In this document: positions 9,401 through 15,942 of the stretch, piece by piece
How positions within the stretch are numbered: the stretch's first letter is position 1
Layout of the letters: every line of letters starts with the position of its first letter
Source: Myxococcota bacterium
Lineage (GTDB): Bacteria > Myxococcota_A > Polyangia > Polyangiales > Polyangiaceae
DNA length: 64,000 bases
NCBI GenBank assembly: GCA_963169915.1
Contig: CAUJEM010000100.1
Coordinates: forward strand, 1-64,000
Direction: 5' to 3'
Notes under the pieces: model-generated
What the model was told of the DNA's origin: nothing
Database searches by the model: none
The model's input: only the letters and a program-made list of their open reading frames with translations
Position numbers and translations under genes: made by a program

Positions 9401-11107
9401 GCCAGCAACGGGGAGAACGTGTACCCGGACGACGTGGAGGCGCGCCTGGGGGTGGTGGAGCACGTCTCGGAGCTGGCGGTGCTCGGCGTGCCGGCCCCGG
9501 CTGGTGGCGAGCGTGTGGCGCTGGTGGCCGTGGTGGCCGAAGACAAGAGCGTGGAGCGCGGCGAGCGTCACCAGCGCGCCAAGCGCGCGCTGGACAAGGC
9601 CATCCTGGAGCTGCCCGCGGTGCAGCGCCCCACGCAGGTGACGCTGCTGGACGTGGCGCTGCCGCGCACCAGCACGCGCAAGGTCAAGCGCGCCGAGCTG
9701 CAGCGGCTGCTCACGCGCACCAGCATGGCCTCCGAGCGCCCGCCGCCCATGAGCGCCAGCGCAGAGGTGGGGCTCGACGGCGCGTCCAAGACCTTCCGGA
9801 GCGCGGCCGCCAGCATCGCGCGGCGGCGACCCGAGGAGCTGCGCGCGGAGCAGTCGCTCCGAGGTGACCTGGGGCTGGACTCGCTGATGCTGCTCGAGCT
9901 GCTGGTGGCGCTGGAGGCCCAGCTCGGCGTCACCTTGGACGCGGAGAAGCTCAACGAGTGCCAGACGGTCGGGGACGCCGAGGCGCTCTTGCGAGAGCAA
10001 GGGACGGCGCGCCGCGCGCTGTCGCAGACCGCGAGCATCGAGCGCGCGGAGCCCGAGGCGAAGCTCGACGTGCCGCCCGTGGTGCGTGACGTGGCCAAGC
10101 AGTGGATGGGGCGCGCGCAGATGGGGTTTTACGAGCGCGTGCTCGACGTGAAGCTCTCCGGGCAGGCGTACATCCCCCACAACCGCAACGTGCTGGTGGC
10201 CGCCAACCACGCCAGCCACCTGGACATGGGGCTGGTGAAGTACGCGCTCGGCAGCTTCGGTGAGGGGCTCGTGTCCCTCGCGGCGGCGGACTACTTCTTC
10301 GAGAAGGGCAAGTGGCGCCGCGCCTACTTCGAGAATTTCACCAACCTGGTCCCCATGTCGCGCACCGGCGCGCTCCGGCAGAGCCTGCGGCTCGCCGGCA
10401 GCGTGCTGGACGAGGGCAAGAGCCTGCTCATCTTCCCGGAGGGCACGCGCTACGACGACGGTGAGATCCACGAGTTCAAGCCCGCCGTCGGGCACCTGGC
10501 GCTCCAGCACGGGGTCGACATCCTGCCCGTGTGGCTGGGCGACACGCACCGCGCCTTGCCGAAGGGCGCCGCCGTCCTCCGGCGTCGTCAGATCTCGGCG
10601 CGCGTGGGCCTGCCCCTGGAGTACGCGGAGCTGAAGCGGCTGACGGCGGGGCTGAGCCTCACGGAGTCGTCGCGCGCGGTCGCGCGCCTGGCGCGGCGCG
10701 CCGTCTACGAGCTGTCGCAGGGGAAGGTGCTCGACACGCGCCGGCTCGCACCGGCAGACGCGCTGGAGGGCGCGGAGCCCGGGCGGGGGCTCGGGCCGCT
10801 CTTCAAGGAGCTGGAGCAACGCTTCAAGCCGGGCACGGTGGAGGAGCCGGTGAGCTTCTATTTCGCGCTCGGGGACGCGGAGCGCTGGACCATCAGCGTC
10901 ACCCCGACCAGCGTCCACGTCAGCCCGGGCAAGGTGGTGGAGCGTGCGGACTGCGTGCTCAAGACGAGCCCCGGGATGTTCCGCAGGATCGTGAGAGAGG
11001 GCTACACCCCCAGCCCCGCAGAATTCATGGCGGGGGACGTCAAGAGCAACAACGTGGGCTTGCTCGTCACCTTCCAGAAAATCTTTCAGCTAGTGAGTGG
11101 GTCATGA
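6419..11107 (+). CDS. elbD: ElbD-like multidomain enzyme: fatty acyl reductase, acyl-CoA ligase, ACP, acyltransferase, SCP2
   Basis: One 1562-residue protein with five domains. (1) Fatty acyl-CoA reductase-type extended SDR, residues 25-480, with GGTGFLG near 35 and catalytic YTYTK near 286-290. (2) AMP-forming acyl ligase, about 540-1110, with YTSGTTGSPKG near 717 and EGYGLTEASP. (3) Acyl carrier protein, about 1120-1190, with LGLDSLM; the Ser near 1155 should carry phosphopantetheine. (4) PlsC-type acyltransferase, about 1225-1430, with NHASHLDMG and FPEGTR. (5) SCP2 sterol-carrier-like domain at the C-terminus. This matches my recollection of ElbD, the ether-lipid enzyme of Myxococcus xanthus and Stigmatella. 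It presumably activates a fatty acid, loads its own ACP, reduces it to an alcohol and transfers acyl groups. The ATG overlaps the upstream stop and the TGA overlaps the next ATG. Confidence 0.9.
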   Translation: MSSELRAAGAAGAARGPLELRQLLTGKTFVVIGGTGFLGKVWWAHLLHHFPSVERIWLVVRERPGLSAQARFDRDIATSAMLEPLRQAHGERFLEALASKLSVVPGDVVHPYCGFPQALRDELRGKIDAVINVAGVVDFDPPLDEALEVNAFGVQNLVELARDLGQVPLLHTSTCFVAGDRDGFVEEIDPRDLPFPKLGELDPSHWSPEREIDECLSVIEQARQRSSDAFRQSHFLDLAKHNLEHRGEPARGKVLEAEITKVKRRFVEDQLSELGMERAQFWGFPNTYTYTKSIGEQIVASSGLRFTIVRPAIVESTVGFPFAGWNEGINTSAPLIYSLREGQTQMPGSKHHLDIIPCDMVVGGITLALGELLEGTARPVYQFGTSDTNPVTMARALELSGLYKRRYYQKTGRGGPLLSYLNAHFEGAMLSEEQYHSYGPKRVAQAATGLGKLLRKVAVGPTAPVLKPAARALEGFGSQQAKVANVLGAFLPFVAQYDYTFRTDNTRAAFARLSAEEQDIINFRPESLDWRHYFMDVHIAGLEKWVFGNIDDKLKKERPAPQRHETLCHLLDEMTERYDLAVALQRVEQDGLSSISYREWRSRALACARRLQELGVEPGDRVLLAGANHPAWPIALFGVLLAGATAVPLDEKVEGLIAENLRTASRARVFLADLGVRERTRPAIGEAVAWLDLEQATLPGPEATPNLSSTEEVALLIYTSGTTGSPKGVMLTHGNVTALVASLAPLFPLRKDDRVLSVLPLHHTFELTCGLLLPLSRGTRIVYLDELNGERLAHGLEAGRITGLIGVPALWELLERRITSRIAERGAWATKLFDIAVDVNRSLGAGLGLDLGRVLFGPVHEGLGGNLRFLVSGGAALPERTHQLFSGLGLHLAEGYGLTEASPVLTVAQGKPGARAGHVGKPVPGIEIRIHEPNAEGVGEVYARGPNVMSGYADNPDATRQAVDAEGWLHTGDLGKLDKKGQLVIVGRAKDVIVASNGENVYPDDVEARLGVVEHVSELAVLGVPAPAGGERVALVAVVAEDKSVERGERHQRAKRALDKAILELPAVQRPTQVTLLDVALPRTSTRKVKRAELQRLLTRTSMASERPPPMSASAEVGLDGASKTFRSAAASIARRRPEELRAEQSLRGDLGLDSLMLLELLVALEAQLGVTLDAEKLNECQTVGDAEALLREQGTARRALSQTASIERAEPEAKLDVPPVVRDVAKQWMGRAQMGFYERVLDVKLSGQAYIPHNRNVLVAANHASHLDMGLVKYALGSFGEGLVSLAAADYFFEKGKWRRAYFENFTNLVPMSRTGALRQSLRLAGSVLDEGKSLLIFPEGTRYDDGEIHEFKPAVGHLALQHGVDILPVWLGDTHRALPKGAAVLRRRQISARVGLPLEYAELKRLTAGLSLTESSRAVARLARRAVYELSQGKVLDTRRLAPADALEGAEPGRGLGPLFKELEQRFKPGTVEEPVSFYFALGDAERWTISVTPTSVHVSPGKVVERADCVLKTSPGMFRRIVREGYTPSPAEFMAGDVKSNNVGLLVTFQKIFQLVSGS

Positions 11108-12117
11108 GTCGCTTCTGGGTCGGCGGGGCAACGGGGTTTCTGGGCTCGGCGCTGGTGCGCCACCTGCGCGCCGCGGGGCACGAGGTGGTGGCGGTGAGCC
11201 GCAGCGGCGGTCAGGTGGAGGACGTCACCGTCCAGGCCGTCGACGTGCTGGACGACGCCGCCGTGGCCAAGAGCGCGGAGGGGGTGGAGGGCGCCTTCCT
11301 CGCCACGGGCAAGGTGACTCGCGCGCGGGACGCCGCGGCGGAGCTGCACCAGGCGCACGTCGTCGGGACGCGGCAGGCCTTGGCAGGTCTGCGTCAGGCG
11401 GGCGTCCGGCGGGTGGTGGTGGCGAGCACCAGCGGCACCATCGCGGTGGGCACGGACGCGGACGCCATCTTGGACGAGCGCTCCAAGGCGCCGCTGGAGA
11501 TCATCGCGGCGTGGCCGTACTACCGCAGCAAGCTCTACGCCGAGCGTGAGGCGCTCGCCGCCAACCAGCCGGGCTTCGCGGTCGTCATCGTCAACCCGAG
11601 CTTGCTGCTCGGCCCGGGAGATCTGCGAGAGTCGTCCACCACCGACGTGCGCCTGTTCTTGCAGCGCGCCATCCCGGCCGTGCCCGCCGGGGGGCTCGCC
11701 TTCGTGGACGTGCGGGACGCAGCGGCCGGGATGCTCGCCGCGTTCGAGCGCGGTCGCGCCGGTGAGCGCTACCTGCTCAACGGCAAGAACCTCACCGTGG
11801 CGGCCTTCTTCGCGCGCCTCGAGCGCCTCACTGGGGTCAGCGCTCCCATCCTCCCCATGCCGCGCACGCGCGCCCTGGCGCTCGGCATGAGCCGGCTGTT
11901 CGATCGCGCGGTCCAGGCGCTCGGCGGTACGCCCCCGGTGGATCCGGTCAGCGTGGAGATGGCGCAGTACTACTGGTACTGCAGCAGCGAGAAGGCAGAG
12001 CGCGAGCTCGGGTTTTCGCCGCGGGACGCCGGCGAGACCCTGCGCGACACGGTGATGGATCTGGTGGAGCGCGGCGTGGCCAGCCTGCCCGAGGGGCGGA
12101 GCGGCGCTGCCCCGTAG
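11104..12117 (+). CDS. NAD(P)-dependent extended SDR, last gene of lipid operon
   Basis: A 337-residue extended short-chain dehydrogenase of the epimerase/dihydroflavonol-reductase kind. The nucleotide motif GGATGFLGSALVRHL is at residues 7-21, and the catalytic pair is in WPYYRSKLYAE (Y-x3-K). The ATG at 11104 overlaps the TGA of the megaenzyme gene (ATGA), so it is translationally coupled. In this setting it probably reduces a keto or aldehyde lipid intermediate; the substrate cannot be told. A GC hairpin follows right after the stop. Members of this family are often misnamed sugar epimerases; the lipid context argues against a sugar role. Confidence 0.87.
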   Translation: MSRFWVGGATGFLGSALVRHLRAAGHEVVAVSRSGGQVEDVTVQAVDVLDDAAVAKSAEGVEGAFLATGKVTRARDAAAELHQAHVVGTRQALAGLRQAGVRRVVVASTSGTIAVGTDADAILDERSKAPLEIIAAWPYYRSKLYAEREALAANQPGFAVVIVNPSLLLGPGDLRESSTTDVRLFLQRAIPAVPAGGLAFVDVRDAAAGMLAAFERGRAGERYLLNGKNLTVAAFFARLERLTGVSAPILPMPRTRALALGMSRLFDRAVQALGGTPPVDPVSVEMAQYYWYCSSEKAERELGFSPRDAGETLRDTVMDLVERGVASLPEGRSGAAP

Positions 12118-12120
12118 CCC

Positions 12121-12137
12121 GAGGGGCGCGCCCCCTC
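12121..12137. terminator. Hairpin between the convergent lipid operon and acyltransferase gene
   Basis: The sequence GAGGGG-CGCGC-CCCCTC forms a 6-base perfect stem with a 5-base loop, four bases after the SDR stop and nine bases before the stop of the opposite-strand acyltransferase. It is placed to serve both directions. There is no T-run, so it may need Rho or act only as a barrier. Confidence 0.45.
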
Positions 12138-12145
12138 GCCGAGGC

Positions 12146-12733
12146 TCAGGCGCCGGCGTTGGGGTCGTCTTCTTCGTTGCGCAGCCGCACGGGGCCGAAG
12201 TTCTCGGGGCGCAGCCCGCGCTTGTCCGAGTAAAACTCGCGGAGCTTGTCCATGTCAGCGCGGATGTTGCCGGTAGGGTAGAGCAGCGGGCCGAAGCCGC
12301 CTTGCTTCTTGGAGTAGTCCAGCGTCGCTGGGGCGATGGGCACCTGCGCTGCGAGCGCGATGTGGTAAAAGCCGCTCTTCCAGTGGTCCGTGTAGCTGCG
12401 CGTGCCCTCGGCGGCCACCACCAGCGCCAGCTCCTCGTACTGCTGGAACAGCGCGGCGAGCGCCTTCACCTGGTTCTTGTGCTCCCGCCGATCCACCGCG
12501 ATCCCTCCCAGCGGCTTGAGGAGCCAGCCGAGCGGCGGCTCGAGCAGCGTGTGCTTACCGACCCACTTGATGGGCAGCCGGAAGTGCAGGCCAAAGAGCA
12601 GCGTGAAGAACAGATCCCAATTGGTGGTGTGGGGTGCCGCGATGAGGACGTACTGCTTGGCGGCCGGGGGCTCTCCGAGCGGTGTCCAGCCGAGAGACGC
12701 CAGCAGCTTGGTGCCAAGGTTGGGCTCGAGCAT
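12146..12733 (-). CDS. PlsC-like lysophospholipid acyltransferase
   Basis: A 195-residue acyltransferase of the 1-acylglycerol-3-phosphate O-acyltransferase superfamily. The catalytic HX4D motif is HTTNWD, and the second block is AEGTRSYTDHWKSGFYHIA. It is shorter than typical PlsC (about 240) and lacks clear transmembrane helices, like small soluble family members in many bacteria. It is convergent with the ether-lipid-type operon, so a role with glycerolipids is plausible, but it also lies 93 bases downstream of the S1-protein gene on the same strand and may share its transcript. The ATG at 12733 is used. Confidence 0.85.
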   Translation of the reverse strand: MLEPNLGTKLLASLGWTPLGEPPAAKQYVLIAAPHTTNWDLFFTLLFGLHFRLPIKWVGKHTLLEPPLGWLLKPLGGIAVDRREHKNQVKALAALFQQYEELALVVAAEGTRSYTDHWKSGFYHIALAAQVPIAPATLDYSKKQGGFGPLLYPTGNIRADMDKLREFYSDKRGLRPENFGPVRLRNEEDDPNAGA

Positions 12734-12826
12734 CGGGTGGCGTCATAGCCAGAGCGCCGCACAGCAGCGCCCTGGAGGGGCGCAAAATGACCGAGCCGTG
12801 ACACGGCTGGGCGCCGCTGGCGGCGC

Positions 12827-14152
12827 TCAGCGCCGCCGGTGGACGCCGGCGGGTGGAGCGCGACGCTCCGTGGGAGCGGCGGGCGCCGGCGCGGGGGCGG
12901 GCGCGCTGGCCGCCGGCGCCGGGGCGCTGAGGTGCGCCGGCGCGGGCTCCGGCGCCGGCGCCGGCTCCGGGAGCCCGAGCTTCTGGCGCAGGACATCCCC
13001 CAGGTTGCCGAAGGAGCTCGGGTGTCCTGCGCCGCTCTTGGAGAACTCGCGGTAGTTCTTGCGCTCCTCCACGCCGGCCACGCCGGTCGCGCTGAAGCGG
13101 AGCTTGCCGGTGTTCGGCTCCCGGCTGATGAGCACCACCTGGAGCTCCGTCCCGGGCGGGAAGGCGCGGCGGTGGTCCGAGCCGGGCGGGAGGCCCAGCT
13201 CCCGCACGGGGACGAGCCCCTCGCCCTTGGGCGTGGTGACGAAGACGCCGAAGCTGGAGGCGCGGCTGACCGTGCCTTGCAGCACCTCGTCGCGCTCCGG
13301 GACGGCCTTGGGCTCCGGGGTGGTGAGCGCCTTGATGGAGAGGCGGAGGCGAGTGCCCTTGGCGTGGGGCTCGATGGCGAGCACGCGCACGCGCACGCTC
13401 TCCCCGGGCTTCAGGACGTCTTCGACGCGCTCCACGTGGCCGTGGGCGAGCTCCGAGACGTGGACGTAGCCCTCGACCCCGCCCAAATCCACGATCGCTC
13501 CATGCTTTTGGACGGACGCCACGATGCCGTCCGCCTCGCCGCCCACGCTGAGCTGCTCGAGCAGCGTCCGCTCGCGCTCCCTGCGCTCTTGCTCGAGCAG
13601 CGCGCGCCGAGACACCACGACCGAGCGCCCACCCTCCCGCACCTCCATCACCTTGAAATGCAGGTTCTGCCCCTCGAACTGGGACAAATCCGCCTGAAAG
13701 CCGAGCTCGATCTGCGAGGCAGGGCAGAAGGCGCGCACCCCGCCCAGCTCCACCTCGAGGCCCGCCTTGACCACCTTCGTCACCTTGCCCTCCACGGGGG
13801 TGCCGGACTCCTGAGCGAGCTGGAGCTGGCTCACGTCCAGGCCGACGCCACCGCGCCCGAGCGCGATGGTCAGCTCCACGGTGCCGCCCTGGACGCTCTT
13901 GACCAGCGCGCGCACGCGGTCTCCCACCGCGACCCGCAGCGTGCCCTTGGCGTCGCTCAGCTCGGCGCGGTCGATGCGCGCGTCGCCGGTGGTCCCCACG
14001 TCCAGGAAGACGCTGTCGGCGGCGAGCTGGATGACCGTGCCCTCCACGGCCTCCCCGGGGCTGAGGCGTCGCCGAGCGCGGCTCTGCCCGCTAGACATGG
14101 AGGCCTCCATCAGCGACGCGAAATCATCCTTGGACATGAGGCGCGGCATCAT
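12827..14152 (-). CDS. Protein with four S1 RNA-binding domains and a Pro/Ala-rich tail
   Basis: About 441 residues with four successive S1 (OB-fold) modules, recognisable as EGTVIQLAADSVFLDVG, EGKVTKVVKAGLEVELG, DGIVASVQKHGAIVDLGG and QGTVSRASSFGVFVTTPKG. The third resembles ribosomal protein S1 repeats most closely. A low-complexity Pro/Ala tail of about 50 residues, rich in PAPA repeats, ends the protein. Such bacterial S1-repeat proteins bind mRNA or ribosomes; this one is smaller than true RpsA (six repeats). The frame is open up to 14245, but the first 31 residues look non-coding, and the MMPRLMSKDD start fits better. It is divergent from the SprT-like gene. Confidence 0.85.
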   Translation of the reverse strand: MMPRLMSKDDFASLMEASMSSGQSRARRRLSPGEAVEGTVIQLAADSVFLDVGTTGDARIDRAELSDAKGTLRVAVGDRVRALVKSVQGGTVELTIALGRGGVGLDVSQLQLAQESGTPVEGKVTKVVKAGLEVELGGVRAFCPASQIELGFQADLSQFEGQNLHFKVMEVREGGRSVVVSRRALLEQERRERERTLLEQLSVGGEADGIVASVQKHGAIVDLGGVEGYVHVSELAHGHVERVEDVLKPGESVRVRVLAIEPHAKGTRLRLSIKALTTPEPKAVPERDEVLQGTVSRASSFGVFVTTPKGEGLVPVRELGLPPGSDHRRAFPPGTELQVVLISREPNTGKLRFSATGVAGVEERKNYREFSKSGAGHPSSFGNLGDVLRQKLGLPEPAPAPEPAPAHLSAPAPAASAPAPAPAPAAPTERRAPPAGVHRRR

Positions 14153-14280
14153 GCCACCGGCGCTCGCGCTGACAAGGCGGGCCGCGCGAGCGTGAGCGGT
14201 GGAGCTGCCGTAGGGGGCCCACCGCCCAGCGCCCCGGCGTTTCACGAGCCGCCGAGGACCAGGCGAGCTATAGCTCGCCC

Positions 14281-15366
14281 ATGACCTCCCGCACCGCCGC
14301 TGCGCGGCTCGATCCGGTGGCCGAGGCCAGGCTCCTCGAGGCGCTGTCGGCCACCTGGCGGCACTACGCAGCGCTCCATTTCAGCGGAGCGCTGCGCCCG
14401 CCGGTGCTCGAGCTGACGGACACCACGGCCACCTGGGGCGCCTGGCATGGCGAGACCCGCAGCCTCGAGCTGTCCCGCCGGCTCTTCCTCGAGCAGCCCT
14501 GGAGCGTGGCCTGTGAGGTGCTGCGGCACGAGATGGCGCACCAGTACGTGGACGAGGCGCTCGGGTGTCGGTCGGAGTCGGCGCACGGCCCCGTCTTCCA
14601 GAGGGTGTGCCGCGAGCGCGGCATCGACGCTCGCGCGGCGGGCGTCCCGCGCAGCCGCGCCAGCGCGGACGAGGAGCGCCTGCTCGAGCGGGTGAGCAAG
14701 CTCCTGGCGCTGGCGGAGCGAGCACCCCAGCACGAGGCGGAGGCCGCCGCGAGCGCGGCGCAGCGCCTCATCCTCAAGTACAACCTCGAGCGCGCGCACG
14801 GCCAGGCCGAGGCCAGCTACGGCTTTCGACAGCTCGGGAAGGTGAGCGGGCGCGTGGAGCAGAGCCAGAAGATCTTGGCCGGGATCCTGGCGGAGCACTT
14901 CTTCGTCAGCCCCATCTGGGTGTGCGCCTACGACGTCCTCACGGCGCGGCACGGCCGGGCGCTCGAGGTCTCCGGCACCCCCGCGAACTTGGAGCTGGCC
15001 GAGTACGTCTTCGCGTTCCTCAACCACACCGCGTCCCACCTGTGGAGGAGCTACCAGCGCGAGTGCGGGCTGACGGGAAACCGTGACCGCCGCACCTTCG
15101 AGGCCGGGGTGATGATGGGCTTTCGCGCGCGGCTCGCCGAGGAGCGCGAGCGCTCGCGCGAGGCCGGGCTGGTGTGGGTGGGGGATCCCGGGCTGGAGGA
15201 CTACGTGCACCGTCGCCACCCCACCGTAGTGACCGCGCGCAGCGCTGGTCCCCGACGCAGCAGCGCGTACTACGCGGGGCGCGCGGCGGGGCAGGGCATC
15301 GTGCTGCGTCGCGGGGTGCAGCAGGGGCCGTCGGGTGGCGGGGGGCTGCTCCCGCCGAAGCGCTGA
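14281..15366 (+). CDS. SprT-like metalloprotease domain fused to DUF2786
   Basis: A 361-residue fusion. Residues 15-110 are SprT-like, with the zinc protease motif HEMAHQ (His83, Glu84, His87) and a third ligand probably His102 in SESAHGPVF. Residues about 130-175 are the helical DUF2786 block (ERLLERVSKLLALAERAP onward), followed by a C-terminal region with WVCAYDVL and YEDYVHRR-like segments typical of that family. SprT/Spartan proteins cut DNA-protein crosslinks; whether this bacterial fusion does so is inferred. The ATG at 14281 is the first in frame. It is divergent from the S1 protein gene, and the thioesterase follows after 86 bases. Confidence 0.87.
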   Translation: MTSRTAAARLDPVAEARLLEALSATWRHYAALHFSGALRPPVLELTDTTATWGAWHGETRSLELSRRLFLEQPWSVACEVLRHEMAHQYVDEALGCRSESAHGPVFQRVCRERGIDARAAGVPRSRASADEERLLERVSKLLALAERAPQHEAEAAASAAQRLILKYNLERAHGQAEASYGFRQLGKVSGRVEQSQKILAGILAEHFFVSPIWVCAYDVLTARHGRALEVSGTPANLELAEYVFAFLNHTASHLWRSYQRECGLTGNRDRRTFEAGVMMGFRARLAEERERSREAGLVWVGDPGLEDYVHRRHPTVVTARSAGPRRSSAYYAGRAAGQGIVLRRGVQQGPSGGGGLLPPKR

Positions 15367-15452
15367 GCGCGGTCCCCGCGTAGGGTGCTCGGGCGCCGGG
15401 TGGGGCGCTCGGGGCTTGCGTCCTCGGCAGGGAGGCTCAAGGAAGCGCCGCT

Positions 15453-15914
15453 ATGCAAGACTTCGCGGAAGAGCTCAACGGCTGGAGCATGGGCTGGAAC
15501 CAGGCCATGAACCTCCGGTTTTTGCGCGCCACGGCGCAAGAGGTGACGGCGGAGGTGGTGATTGGGCCACAGCACCACCAGCCTTACGGCATCGTCCACG
15601 GCGGCGTGTACGCCGGCGTCATCGAGACCTTGTGCTCCACCGGGGCGGCGCTGGTGGCGCTGCCGCGGGGGCAAACGGCGGTAGGGCTGGAGAACTCCAC
15701 CTCCTTTTTGCACGCCGTGCGACAAGGCAAGCTGCTGGCGCGCGCCACCCCCGTCATGACGGGCCGGAGGGTGCAGGTGTGGGAGTGTACGATCACCAGC
15801 GAGGACGGTAAGCCCGCCGCCACCGGGCGCGTCAGGATGCTGTGCCTCGAGTCCGGCGCGGCCATCGCCGGGGAGACGGTGAGCATGAAGGTGAACGAGC
15901 GCGAGGGACAGTAG
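15453..15914 (+). CDS. PaaI-type hotdog thioesterase
   Basis: A 153-residue hotdog-fold protein of the PaaI/DUF4442 group, which hydrolyses acyl- or aryl-CoA thioesters. The signature helix start is YGIVHGGVYAGVIETL, followed by VGLENSTSFLHAV, the expected HGG and N-x-S/T spacing with catalytic acid Glu in the VIETL helix. Length is normal for the family. A GGAAGC sequence precedes the ATG at 15453. The acyl substrate is unknown; proximity to the lipid operon is suggestive only. Confidence 0.9.
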   Translation: MQDFAEELNGWSMGWNQAMNLRFLRATAQEVTAEVVIGPQHHQPYGIVHGGVYAGVIETLCSTGAALVALPRGQTAVGLENSTSFLHAVRQGKLLARATPVMTGRRVQVWECTITSEDGKPAATGRVRMLCLESGAAIAGETVSMKVNEREGQ

Positions 15915-15942
15915 CGGCGCGTTTCGCGCTAGGCTCAGGGAG

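Noticed and set aside
6785-10918. A 1377-residue open frame antisense to the megaenzyme gene
   Set aside because: It is a frame shadow of GC-rich codons: no domain is recognised, while the plus strand has five clear domains with motifs.
11104-12117. Calling this gene a sugar-nucleotide epimerase
   Set aside because: The fold is shared, but the gene is coupled to lipid genes and no sugar-pathway gene is near.
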